This document shows positions 13,001 through 23,724 of a stretch of DNA of 64,000 nucleotides, piece after piece. The notes under the pieces were generated by a model. It did no database searches. It had not been told where the DNA came from and saw only the letters and a program-made list of their open reading frames with translations. How positions within the stretch are numbered: position 1 is the first letter of the stretch; every line of letters starts with the position of its first letter. Position numbers and translations under genes: made by a program. This DNA is from Acanthosoma haemorrhoidale (Eukaryota; Arthropoda; Insecta; Hemiptera; Acanthosomatidae): contig OV884011.1 in the NCBI GenBank assembly GCA_930367205.1, forward strand, positions 117,797,866 through 117,861,865, given 5' to 3'.

Positions 13001-16000
13001 TCATTATTGCCTCTGTCTACTCGAAAGGACATTTGAAAAAGAATTACAGTGTTCTATATTTATTCCTCTTTTTATAATTGTAGACTTAAAATTAAAAAGA
13101 ACCTTTTTTTGTTAGTGTTTAAGAGAACTAGGTATTATACCAAACTTATTTGTTTAAATACTATAAGGAAGTAAACATGAAAATCATAATATTTTTACAA
13201 ATTATAAAGCACAACAAATACTAAATGTGAATTAGTTAAATATATTAATTTATTTAATTATATCTCATAACAAATGGAATCTACTTAAAACTGTATCCTT
13301 GGTTCTAGAACAATTGCTTTTGATAATTCTTTACAATGTAGATTACATGACTTTTTTTTTATTAGAATTCTCTATTTTATTTTATGTTTATGTTTCATGT
13401 CATAGTCTCAGTACATATAGTTTCCAGATTCATGCACTTTTACTAAATTATTGTTGCTCCACTTATAATTTTCAAGTAACTTTCGAGTGCTTTCTTTTTC
13501 TAATAAATTATAAAGTCAGTGTCATTGGTATGTAGTTGGGAGATGTTAGTGTAACTAGTGAATTGGTTTATTGTTCTTAGAAATTTATTTTGTATTCTTG
13601 GCAGTACTAGGATGTCGCTAGTACAGATGATACTCGAGGAATGCAAGGCATAAGTTAATGGATGTCTGACAAGCATTTTAGAAACTATTTGTTTATATTT
13701 TATGGGTAGTTAAGATGTTGCAAAGGGTGGAACCAGCAATGAGATGGCAGCTTTGCCTATTGTATACACACGTATAGAAAATTGTAAAGGCTAAAAAATT
13801 TTTCTTCAAGAAGGAAATTGTTCTACATTTTTCATATAGTTTCTGTTTACAGCATCCACTTCGTTTCAGATCGCTAGATTTGAAGCTCGCTGTTAATTTA
13901 TGGATTAATGCTATCCTACAGTTTGTATATAACAATGTTGATTAAGCAGTTGAACCATTATTAGCCTAAGCAGTCGAACTAATTGTAGCATCTGTAACTC
14001 TTTGTCTTTGGCAGTTTGACAATCTTTAAGTTGAGTTTGCATTGCTATTGTGAGGAGAATATTTTCCTACCACATAGGATAAATAATTTTTTTTTTTAAC
14101 AACAACAATTTTTAGTAAGATAAAATTACAATCTGCCTTATTAGGCAATAAGTAATTGAGATAAATGTTCTCATTCCTACCATATTTACAATTCATCATT
14201 CACTCGCTCATTCATACAATATTTACCAAACAGCCCAGAGGCCCCCAAGTCCACATGGTTGTCACCTCAGCGAAGGAGGAAGCGGAGTCTTGGGAAGTCC
14301 CCCACGCTCCTACGTCAGCCGCATCACTGGATAAGAGCCAGCAGAGGCTGGCCAAGAGTGCGAGAGCCACAGACACTCAGGACATGATTAGAGAAACTGG
14401 ACATTGCCAGGACTCCCGAGGATGAGGATTATAGGGATGAGTGGTGTAGTGCATTAGGGGATTAGGGTGGTTGGATAGGTTACTATGGAATTTTGTGAAC
14501 TTTGAAGGGATGAGTTCAAGAATATATGGTATATTCAGATCATTGTGAAGGGTTTTGTTGCTGACGTAATAAGGGGCATTTACTATTGTTCTCAGGACTT
14601 TTGATTGAAAGGATTGGAAGCGCGTGATGTTCGACTTTTTTGCTGTCCCCCATAGCTCTATTCCGTATGTCCAGATTGGCTTAAGTATAACTTTGTAAAT
14701 AAGTAGTTTATTTTCTATTGAGAGATGGGATGTCCTTCGAAGTAGTCTGTACAGTTGTCCAAAGCGTCTGTTTAGTTTTTGTCTTTTTAGCCTCGTGTGT
14801 GGGTTCCATGTCAGTATTTTAAATACAAGCCTAAATACCGTACTGTCTCAGACACAGAGAGAGGAATCAAATTTAAAAAGACTTGCGGCAGAGGGTAAAG
14901 GTTATGTGGGAACATTTTGCTTCATTGACCTTGATTCGCCATTGGTTGCACCAATACTCGATCTCATCAAAGTGTTTTTGAATGTGTTGGAATGCTATAT
15001 TAGGGTCTGAATGGGTTGACAGGACGGCAGTGTCATCTGCAAATGTTGCCTAGAAGGTATTGGTGGTGGAGGGGACATCAGCGGTGTATAGATTACAGAG
15101 GATGGGACCCAGGACGCTGCCCTGTGGAACTCCTGCTTTTATGGGATAGTAGTTACAATATTCTAAACCACAGCGGACTGTAGGATTAGGAATAGGGTCT
15201 GCGGTAAATATCCTCTGTGCTTGTAAAGCAAACCTGTGTACCAGACCCTCTCAAAAGCTTGAGCTATATCAAGAAAGGCAGCAGTGCAATACTGTTTGGA
15301 TTCAAAGAGATGTGATCAACAACGCGAAGGCCTTGTTGAGCAATGGAATGTCGTTGGCGGAAACCAAACTGGTGAGTAGGATTAAGGTTTTTTGGTTCGA
15401 TAATTAGAAATAGGAGTTTTTCAAATATTTTTGAGAGTATAGGGAGTAGGATGAAGGGTCATTGGGTGGTTTACCGGGTTTGGCGAATAGGACTATAATG
15501 GAGTGTTTCCAGAGGAGAGGAAAATGCTCATCCTGTAACAGACTTTTATGTCGTGAAAGACGTATCCTGCTTATTATAATGCAATAAATGGTGTTTAGAA
15601 TTACATTAATTAAGGTTAAAATTACATTAATTGCTTTTAAATGTTTATTGTTTGTTTGATGATTACTTGTTACTAGGTGTAAAATTATAGTATATTATAA
15701 AGGACTTTTATGTTAGGAACTTGCTGCTAGACTTCAACTTGAGGAGGAACTGAGCGAAGACCTAGACCGCAAACTGGCCATCGAAGCTCAGGATGAGGAA
15801 CTAGCTAGGCATCTTCAAGAAAAAGTAAATGAGCTCTAAAAATCGTTATATTTGCTTTAAGCTATGAGTCCTAATAATGTGTGGCTCTTAAAGAATTATA
15901 TATATTTTAATTTTTAAATGGGATCAATATTTATCATAAAAGTTTCATTTTAATTATGTTTTAAGTTACAAAATAACCTTTAAAAGAAAACTTGTTGATA

Positions 16001-18489
16001 AGATCTGAACAAGTTTCTTCTTATACCTAAATAAAACAGTAATACAATGGGGAAGACGAATTGATTGGAGAATTTGTCCGACTTCTATGCCTGAGAGCTC
16101 TAAATTTAAGTTAGCCAAGTTCACTAATTACATAATTCCTCAATTTGTTTTTTTGCTTGAAAATTTTTAAAAAAAATTGAGTTCATTTTTGATAGCCCTC
16201 ACTGCTGTTACAACTACAATAATCAACTAATCAAAAAAAGAAGGAATTATCTGGTTTTAACGATACAATTATAAAATATATGCTAGGAAAACTGAGGATT
16301 TTTGTGGGGGTTGTCAGAGGGTTTAGGGAGTTAGCAAATCATATCCCTGAAATTTAGGGTAACTAATTAAACGTGCTTTGCAGAAATAACATTCAAACAA
16401 ATTACATATAAAACAATATGTATATAATAATAAAATTAGTAACACTCCTAAAAATAAAACAACACACCTGTGAATGATAATATCTTTAAATTCATTGTTG
16501 TTTACTGAATTGTTAACCTTTCCGTAAAAATTAATGATTATTTTAAAATAGTAAAATCAATATTACATTCAACATTGTTTTATATATTTTGGGTCTTTCT
16601 TCTTTTCTTAAAACATAATGTATTACATTTATCTTTTTTAACATTTCAGTCTGCTCTATTATTTCCGTTTTCTATTTAACAAGCAGTGAACTACTAGGTT
16701 AATTTATTTTATGACATCTAAATTATCTCCTTTCTGTAAATATTAATTATTAGTTTTTGTTGATAATAATTCTATATTGTAACTATTTTATCCTCTTATT
16801 ACAGGAGAAAGCAAAAGCTCGAAAGTGTCGGGAACGTGCACGGGCAAAGAGGCTGCAGGCCACAACAGCTGTGGGTGGCGGACTCTCCCCTCATCCATCT
16901 CCGATCAGGTACTGGTTTCCAAACTGTTGCTGATCAACATAATATTGGTTCACTATTTTTGTATTTTGTTATTACTGTGGATTTTGTTTGCAGAGTGAAT
17001 GAAGTACCAAATATTGCGATGGCTATAGATCCAACTTACAGCCCAAACCAGCGACCAGGTTGGTTTTAATTTTCATTTAATGAAAACTGTTTACTTATTG
17101 CATATTCATATTTAAACACACGTTATAGATGACAATGGGAAAATAATTTTAAAGGTTAATAATCATTGTATCAAGATTAGGATAGCTTCACAATCACAAA
17201 GGCTGTGTTGAACGATAAGTGGTTTTCAATTGAGCTGTCATCAATCATTCTTTCGCTTTCTCCTCAAGATAATATTGTCTCATTGGCCTAGACTGGTAAT
17301 CACAGAAGAGACTCTGTTGGTTAAGTTTCCAGGTGTTAATTACCTTTATTAATTAAACTGTTAAGCTGGCGGAAAGGATTCAGCACCTTTAATTTTCTTT
17401 TATTCCTTTAGCCCCTTTCACAGCCACTTTAGCTTAGCATTAGTTATGCATAGCTCAGCAATTCACATGATACAAAACTTATGTTACACAGGGTATCTTA
17501 TTTATATTACCATTAAAGTTTATTGTCAGTTACGTTTTCATAATATCTTCATTTTCTTCTATATATTGAATCAATCTGAGTCTATAACACTCCTTCAATA
17601 AGATGCTAAGTGTAAAAAGAAGAATGTAAAATAAACAGCAAAAAAGCATTCAGACAAATAATTTCAACTCTAAGCAAATACCAATAGAACCAACCAAGCA
17701 AGTGATAGCGAAATACCAATGAATATAAAAAGGATGTTGCAAGTGCTTGTATGTATCAAGGAAGTTTCAATTTTTTCCTTGCTTGCTTTTATCATTGCTT
17801 GAAATATTAGTCTATGAGGAGGAGGCTTCTTCTCTTGTTAATGAATTTTTGTTTTTCTCAAACGGTAGGTTTATAAATCCTGAATAACTTCTGGCTCTCC
17901 AATACCTACCCTGACTTCATCCTGTACTTATTGTTTTCAGCGGAACTTTATGTTGGTGTTAATTCACCTTATTACAGCAATGAATTCATGGTAATCCAAT
18001 GACCCGACCCCTTCAGAAGATCATTTGGAGAAAATCCTCGGTTCATGCTATAAATCCATTTTCAACAGAATATGATATATTAAACAAATTGCTTGCTTGC
18101 ATGGGTTATTAAAAATTAAGGATAAATTTAGATAAGAGCTCCCACTTGGATGCAAAGAATTTCTGCCTACTGGTCTAAGTGGTATTTACACTCGTTAACA
18201 GTAAGACTGTACGGTATTAAAACAATAAATTGTTAACTTAATAAATGCAAGGAGGTGAAACTTGCTCTCGGTCATTCAGTCTCATGTTCTCAAGTATTTA
18301 ATTAAATATTTAAAAAACTGAATCAACTAGCTGTTAATTAATAAATAAATTACAGGAGGTAGCAGACAGCTAGAGGGGGCAGCCGGATTGAACACCATTG
18401 GGAGTAGTGCACCTTCAGCACTGGTACCAAGAAGAAATCTCATATCTAACAGAGCTTCAACGACACCAAGGAGCAAAGATTTAAAATAG
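4050..18489 (+). CDS. CCDC50: CCDC50 (Ymer) homolog, 10 coding exons
   Basis: Exons: 4050-4104, 5697-5759, 6024-6141, 6284-6353, 7186-7277, 10435-10537, 15717-15824, 16805-16908, 16994-17058, 18356-18489. All junctions are GT-AG and phases match; the joined frame is 912 nt, 303 codons plus stop, against about 306 residues in the short human CCDC50 form. Residues ~18-40 (VCKEWLVLEDGALAYQLQQE) match the start of the CCDC50 N-terminal domain, followed by the Glu/Gln-rich coiled coil (NAIVREDFPHALMAQREAEE, QDRRIAKELAEQLAKKD). Exon 7 (residues 168-203) carries AQDEELARHLQEK, which fits the inverted ubiquitin-interacting (MIU) motif known in this family. A basic segment follows in exon 8; the tail is Ser/Arg-rich. 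In vertebrates the protein is a cytosolic, tyrosine-phosphorylated ubiquitin binder in EGFR and NF-kB signalling and selective autophagy; its role here is inferred from that. The start is the ATG that gives the conserved N-terminus. Introns 5 and 6 carry transposons. Confidence 0.93.
6430..6780. other. GC-richer patch in CCDC50 intron 4
   Basis: Base composition differs from the surrounding intron, and TTAA words flank it near 6443 and 6749. This may be an old transposon remnant, but I found no convincing terminal repeat or coding motif. The 64-codon open frame here is not an exon: it lacks suitable splice sites and matches nothing I know. Confidence 0.25.
7825..8728 (+). mobile_element. TIR element, copy 1 (CCDC50 intron 5)
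   Basis: The left end (CTATTGTTGCGGACACC) and the reverse complement of the right end (CTATAGCAGCAGGCATG) are related terminal repeats, and the similarity continues for about 50 bp. A second, shorter copy with the same ends is at 43626-44002. Inside, 8344-8397 reads KQQEVSEEMCGVSVRSVK before a stop, which resembles the helix-turn-helix part of a transposase; the rest is decayed. I cannot assign a superfamily, and no target duplication is clear. Confidence 0.55.
13500..13960 (-). repeat. Possible LINE remnant in CCDC50 intron 6
   Basis: On the minus strand a stretch reads LPRIQNKFLRTI (about 13560-13605), like the thumb region of jockey/R1-type reverse transcriptases, with LTYALHSSS before it. 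No other RT motif survives, so this is tentative. Confidence 0.25.
14087..15540 (-). mobile_element. 5'-truncated jockey-like LINE, family 1
   Basis: Read on the minus strand this is the second half of a jockey-type ORF2. RT begins near 15537 (WKHSIIVLFAKPGKPP), continues through a broken middle, and ends with the thumb and C-terminal part (KPIWTYGIELWGTAKKSN, FQSKVLRTIVNAPYYVSN, TLHNDLNIPYI). The catalytic Y-x-DD block is lost among frameshifts and stops. The 3' end is marked by a T-run at 14087-14097 on the plus strand, that is, a poly(A) tail on the coding strand. It lies in CCDC50 intron 6, antisense to the gene. Family membership rests on motif recognition. Confidence 0.85.
17941..18002 (+). 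CDS. Candidate alternative terminal exon of CCDC50
   Basis: After a good pyrimidine tract and TTTTCAG, 17941 opens in the phase left by exon 9 (phase 1) and reads AELYVGVNSPYYSNEFMVIQ before a TGA at 18000-18002. Spliced to exon 9, it would replace the last 44 residues with 20 others. A GT at 17991 is a possible donor but would put exon 10 out of frame. This is seen only in sequence; expression is unknown. Confidence 0.35.
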
Positions 18490-18631
18490 TCAGTCATTGT
18501 GTCTCAAAAAAATATATCTTATACGTACAACTGAGTTTGAGTTTTTATATGGTGATTTAATTACTGATTAGAGCTTATATATTTATTACCAATAGTTATT
18601 TTTAATACTTTTATATCATATTTTTTTATAT

Positions 18632-18637
18632 ATTAAA
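18632..18637 (+). terminator. Candidate poly(A) signal of CCDC50
   Basis: ATTAAA lies 143 nt after the CCDC50 stop codon, in AT-rich sequence. A second candidate AATAAA is near 18939. Confidence 0.35.
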
Positions 18638-19033
18638 GAATAATTTTGTAATGATAATCATTTTCTGCCTTAATTAGAAACCTTTCATTCAAATGTTACA
18701 TTATTAAATCCCAAACAAATATATCTACATCCTAATTAATAATATGTTATATGTGTTCATGTTAAAATGAACTCTAATTACATGAAATTATCTGTTGAAA
18801 AACCTGAACAAAGTAAGTGTCATCGTTTGCGGTTGGTCGATTTTTGTCTTGTTCCTAGTTAGAGGATGTTAAGGCACAGTTTGTTACAGCCTTCTTGAGG
18901 AGTTATTGACTTTATTTCTTCCCAAGCTTATGCAGCCAAATAAAAATATTGAGTAGTTCCATGGAACTTCATGAAGTTAGCTGATTCTTTTTTTTGCTTC
19001 TTGTTTTAAAAGAGACAAGATAAATTTTAATTA

Positions 19034-19383
19034 CGGTTAACTCTCCCATATCCAGACAGCAAAATAAGTAAAAAAAAAAAAATCATTCATCATTTTTTAA
19101 ATAAGAATTACATATCTAATAAGATGATATCCGGCTAAAGCTAATTAATATTTTATAAATTTAAATAGATGTCATCCTCATAAGGCACTGGCAAGATGAG
19201 ATATCTTGGCTCAGGAAAGGTTGCCAAAAAACAACTTTAAATAAATATTTTGATTTAAAACTGTTATGTTGATTCTAAATATATAATCACTTATATATTG
19301 TGTATATATATCTTAGTCACTCTACCATATCGGGATAGGGTTTTATTTTTTTTAATCCTGTGGGGATTAGCAGGACTCAACTG
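19034..19383. mobile_element. Tigger/pogo-type MITE, 350 bp
   Basis: The left end reads CGGTTAACTCTCCCATATCC and the reverse complement of the right end reads CAGTTGAGTCCTGCTAATCC, both in the style of pogo/Tigger terminal repeats. TA dinucleotides sit immediately outside both ends (19032-19033 and 19384-19385), the expected target duplication. There is no coding capacity. Confidence 0.55.
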
Positions 19384-19589
19384 TATTATCTATTTAAGCA
19401 GCAATAAAATAATTAGTTTCAAAGTCTCATTATAAATAAATTAAGCGAAAAATAAAATATTCAACTGTGGTTACCAAATAAAAGCAGTTACAAACTTGTA
19501 ATTTTTAATGAATTATAATGCAAAAATAAACATAGAAAATTTAATTTACAATAAAATAATATAAAAACTTTTTTCCTACAGCTTAAAGA

Positions 19590-19880
19590 TGAGCTGGACT
19601 AGTCTTCTTCTGAAAAACTTTCGTGAACCATCCTATGCATCCCCTACCATAGAATTGTGTGAATAGCTTATAGCTAACTAATACATGAAACACCAGAGCC
19701 CATCCCTCTGCCCTTCCCATAAAACTGCATTGTTTGAAAGGTCCTTCATTTCCTGAGCCATAACATAAACTTCTGGATTCTCCCTCCCTATTTCTTCTTG
19801 CTCGATGGTGCGCGCGCGACGCGGTGAGCCAGTTGGTAGTAGCGAATGAGGACCTATTCCATCGGGAATTGGAGATATAA
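19590..19880. other. GC-richer segment of unknown origin
   Basis: Composition is like the gypsy element that follows, but I recognise no motif in any frame. The minus strand stays open for up to 144 codons and overlaps the RT start on the other strand. It could be a non-coding piece of the same insertion or a separate fragment. Confidence 0.3.
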
Positions 19881-19886
19881 CCAACC

Positions 19887-20088
19887 ACAGGGAGGACCGA
19901 ATATAGTATTCTAGTGAAGTCGGAAACCCCTGTGTACGTGAAGGAGAGGCGGTACCCGCAATCGATGAGGGAAATCATTTGTGGGCAGCTCGAGGAACTT
20001 CTGAGGCAGGGCATCATACGCCCCAGTAATTCTCCCTACCATAGGTGGGTGGTGGAGAAAAAGAGCGGGGAGAATGAGAAGGGCTACC
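19887..20088 (+). pseudogene. Gypsy reverse transcriptase, N-terminal fragment
   Basis: Reads KSETPVYVKERRYPQ and then LLRQGIIRPSNSPY...WVVEKK, the conserved lead-in to gypsy-type RT. It stops at a 16-G run (20089-20104), after which sequence resumes in RNase H. The palm with its catalytic aspartates, several hundred bases in a full element, is absent. Confidence 0.85.
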
Positions 20089-20104
20089 GGGGGGGGGGGG
20101 GGGG

Positions 20105-20556
20105 AGCCCATCGCCTACGCGGGTCGCCAGCTGAACGATGCCGAGAAACGCTATCGAGCGGGAACTGCTGGCGGTGGAGCACTTCCGGCCCTACGTCTAT
20201 GGCAGGGTGTTCGAACTATACACAGACCATAAACCTCTAGTCTATTTGGGGAACCTGAAAGAGTCGTCGGCAAGAGTAGCGAGATGGAAATAACGACTTG
20301 CCGCTTACAACTTCAGGATAGTGCACAAAAAAGGGGCCGAAAATGCGGTCTCAGACTGGCTTTCTTGGGAACTGGTAATAAACGCACTAGAGGAAGACGA
20401 AGCCCAGGGGGAGCCTTTCGCTGTACGATACCTCCGCGAGTGGGCTGCAAGCGGGCCAGAGATTCCCCTAGTTCAAAGGGACCAAGGACAAGTAGAGACC
20501 CCGTCTGAACGACCTTCAGACTTGCCAGAAGTTGACGAGATAATCAACAACAAATA
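20105..20556 (+). pseudogene. Gypsy RNase H and linker, interrupted
   Basis: Begins with PIAYASRQLNDAEKRY (lead-in of the RNase H domain), then LAVEHFRPYVYGRVF and YTDHKPLVYL (the conserved TDHKPL block). A TAA at 20291-20293 breaks the frame after ARVARWK; the same frame resumes with NFRIVHKKGAENAVSDWLS, the usual end of the domain. The linker toward integrase then runs to another stop near 20555. Confidence 0.85.
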
Positions 20557-20611
20557 ATCTTCAGATCCAAATGGGACCCGGGGGTCGAGCTAGTATGCAG
20601 GGCTGTCCGCA

Positions 20612-21870
20612 GTGATTATTAAGGTACAAGCTATGATAGAGGACATAGACTTAGAACGGGTCATGAAGGAGTGTACTAGCCCAGGAGAGAACTGCCACAT
20701 TTTCATAGAAAACCGTTTATTGGCCGACAAAGTCAGATGCCTGTGGAGGCAGGAACGCGTAGGAATGGGATACTCTTTAGTTAAATGCCTCAGACAGGTA
20801 GAAACAGTAGAGGACGTGGAGACCCAGGGCAAGTTAGTAAAAGATCACGCCGGCAAGACCAACCATCAGGGAATAAAGGAGACACTCCGGGCACTGAAGC
20901 GCCTATATTTCTGGGCAAGTATCGGGTGGACGGTCATCGCGAAATGTGACACGTGTCAGAGGGCAAAATATGATAGGCAACCCCCGGCGGCAGAACAAAT
21001 GGTCACGGAGACAGCGGAGGAGCCGCTTAGGATTATCCAGACGGATTTGTACAGTAACGAGAGACAATTGTGGCTCACGATACTGGACACCTCCAGTAAA
21101 CTTGCCATGTCATACCCCGTAGAGGCCAAGACCCCGGAGGCGGTATGGGGGGGGGAATACTCCAATGGTGCGGTTGTTATGGAGTCCCCGACAAGATAGT
21201 GTCAGACTCAGGCAGGGAATTCGATAATGAGCGGATTAGAAATCAGAGCAGGGAACTAGGCATCGATTGGCGATGGAACACCCCCCACCACATCGCGGTG
21301 GAGCGTCTCCACAGTACATTAGGAGAACATCTCCGGCTTTTCAAACTCGCTCGACAACTCGATTCCTATGAGGCGATGCCACGCGCCATAGTAGCATATA
21401 TCCACACGATACTTGCAGCGACGGGACTGTCCCCAATAGATATAGTGTTCGGACAAATATGGCGCAATCGAGAGGATTTGATAACAGCGCACAATCTAAA
21501 GCTAAGTGGGCGATTACGGGAGACTCGTGGGACAATGTGGAAGAGGGTCCGAGACCGGGTAATCAAAGAAAAGCAAACCCGAATAGACAAGGCCAATGAC
21601 CGACCTGGAAAAGTCAACGTGGGCTCGATCAGATTAGGGACCACCGTATACCGCCGACTGAGGGCAGCCCGGAGAAAGGGAGATGCGCGCTATGAAGGTC
21701 CGTATGTGGTTGTAGCTGTCAGGGAACATAACCTGTATACGATCCGAGATGTTAATCACCCTTTCCGGTCGCGCACCGTTCATGTGGAGGAGTTACGAGT
21801 ACCGTCGCCGATGCTCCGCTCGACACACTACGGTGCTCGAAAGAACATAACTATGTATGATAAAGATTGA
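20612..21870 (+). pseudogene. Gypsy integrase with GPY module, frameshifted
   Basis: Order: zinc-binding HHCC module (DHAGKTNHQG ... CDTCQRAK), catalytic core with first Asp in IIQTDLY, second in DKIVSDSGREFDN and Glu in AVERLHSTLGEH, then a basic stretch and GDARYEGPYVV, the GPY/F module of Ty3/gypsy integrases. The frame changes at a 9-G run, 21147-21155, so the product would be truncated. The D, D, E residues are all still readable. Confidence 0.9.
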
Positions 21871-22119
21871 ATTTCCTTAGTCCTTAAGTTACAAAATAGA
21901 ATGTAAATAATAAAGACTGAATCCCTTAGCCTTAAGTTACAAACGGCCGAAGGCCTTGTGGCCAGAAGCCAATATTGTTATTGAGTTGTATCACCATGTG
22001 TGAATAAAAAGATAATTATGTTTTGTTGAACGGTAACAAGGTAAATTACCAGGATAGAAACTGACCATCTTGTGTTTTTCATTTTAATATCAGTTACTAG
22101 GGAGTTCTTATGTATAAGA

Positions 22120-22133
22120 AACTGGAGGGGGGG
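22120..22133 (+). other. Polypurine tract of the gypsy element
   Basis: An almost pure purine run ending in seven to eight G directly before the 3' LTR, in the position expected for plus-strand priming. Confidence 0.6.
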
Positions 22134-22315
22134 AGTTAACTGGAGAGGCTGCTATGAGAATATAAACATAGAGAGGTCTCCCCAGTTAATCCCCTCATAG
22201 GATTAACAAACCTATATATAGTTCACAGAGCATAAATAAAGTCATTCTTAGTCTAACCACTGTCCAGTCATTTAACCTATTCCCTTTTTATGTCGGAGTT
22301 GAGTCGATCATAACT
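22134..22315 (+). repeat. 3' LTR of the gypsy element
   Basis: About 182 bp starting AGTTAACTGG directly after the purine tract and ending GATCATAACT. The AGTTA...TAACT termini resemble those of insect gypsy-group LTRs. It contains AATAAA near 22235. No second copy of this LTR is present in the window, so the limits are inferred. Confidence 0.6.
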
Positions 22316-23018
22316 TATATATATGCAAACAATACTTTAAAATAGCTAACATTCTTACCTACTACTGTTTCCCTGTTACTCATCCTTAGAGTAAAAACAA
22401 AAAGAAATCTTAATATAATTTAAAATCAAGCTTTTTAAATAGGGTACCAACCTAACAAAATTTACATAATTATACAAATATATTTACATAAGTTAATTTG
22501 TACCGAGTTAATTCTGTCAGAATACATTAAGTTTTTAATGTAAATACAAAATAAATACATTTCTCCGATATAATTATGCTGGTCTTAACATTTCAATAAT
22601 TGTCAACAATACTAATACTACAAACAATTCATTCAAATAAATTATAATGTTATCAAAAAAACTCAACATTGAAATATAAAGTCATAAGTAATTACTTACA
22701 ATCATATCAACCCCAATTTATAATATTCTTTTCTGTTGTAATTTCAGATTTTACAATATACAATATTATTAATATTATAACACAAATACTTTTCAACTTT
22801 TATTTTTAAATTTTGTAGTGATGTTATAATCAAATAACATTTCATACAGCTTATTCAATATAATAATAAACTTCTAAAACATTTCACAGTTTAATAAATT
22901 AATCATTTACATTTTCAATATATTAACATCGTGATATATAATTAATATTTAGACTGGCAATATTCATATTGATAAAAAAAAAAATAAAAGTTAACATTAA
23001 TTTTTCTTTGCAATTTGG
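22316..23018. other. AT-rich intergenic, nothing recognised
   Basis: About 80 percent A+T by eye, no open frame, no clear repeat. Confidence 0.5.
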
Positions 23019-23332
23019 TTTATTCAAGCTAACAGTCTCTCCAAAATATTCTTTTATTGGTAATGTATCATTTAACAGTCAACGTTTTGTCTGTTCAGGC
23101 ATCATCAGAACTACAATTTGGAAATAAGATAGATATATATAATTACATTTCAGAACAAGATATATACAAATTTTGTATATTTTTAAATCTATTTTATGTG
23201 TTATGTTACTTTTAAACACATATAATTTGGTTATATCTTTTATTTTATTTTTATAACAGGAGAAACATTGACTGTTAAATGATACTTTATCAATAAAAGA
23301 ATATTTTGGAGAGAGTAATGCTTGATAAAGTC
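23019..23332. mobile_element. Foldback MITE downstream of CHERP
   Basis: Arms of about 70 bp are inverted copies: 23037-23088 (beginning CTCTCCAAAATATTCTTTTA) and 23263-23315 read in reverse match with only a few changes, and weaker similarity extends outward (TTTATTCAAGC / CTTTATCAAGC). The loop of about 175 bp holds TTTATT words that on the minus strand are AATAAA signals close to where CHERP transcripts should end. No coding capacity. Confidence 0.7.
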
Positions 23333-23724
23333 TTTTTATAAGAAGGAAGCATTAATACCTTGGAGAATAATATTACTTTTTCTAATAGTAATAAATAATA
23401 AAAATTGCTAAAAGCTATTTAGCAATACTGGAATGCTGTAATTTACTTAGATTAATCCCTAAACTAGCTAGCAAATCACGACGTTCCAATATTACTTACT
23501 TGTTCAGTGAAGTTAAGTGAATTACAACATAATTAGGAAGATCAGAGTTAACAATCATCTACTGAGAGAGGCATCCAAGAGACTTTCATTATATATGGCC
23601 CCTTTCACTAAATGCAACTGACACCTGAGATAACTATGGGACATCCATAGGCAGACTTTGGTTACTGGGGAGAAAGGTCAGGTGGCAGGTCTCCTAATCC
23701 TGTTCCAGGCCCCAGTTCTGACAA

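Larger units (their letters stand above)
19883..22315 (+). mobile_element. 5'-truncated Ty3/gypsy element (RT start to 3' LTR)
   Basis: A GC-richer block in AT-rich surroundings encodes, in order, the first part of reverse transcriptase, RNase H, integrase with a GPY module, then a purine tract and a 3' LTR. The 5' LTR, gag, protease and the RT catalytic core are missing. The polyprotein is interrupted by stops and frame changes, so the copy is dead. It lies between the 3' ends of CCDC50 and CHERP. Confidence 0.9.

Noticed and set aside
14165..14425. 86-codon plus-strand frame
   Set aside because: It is the reverse of the LINE coding and 3' region; the minus strand gives recognisable jockey motifs.
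19583..20017. 144-codon minus-strand frame
   Set aside because: Its upstream third is antisense to the clear gypsy RT start on the plus strand, and the rest matches no motif I know.
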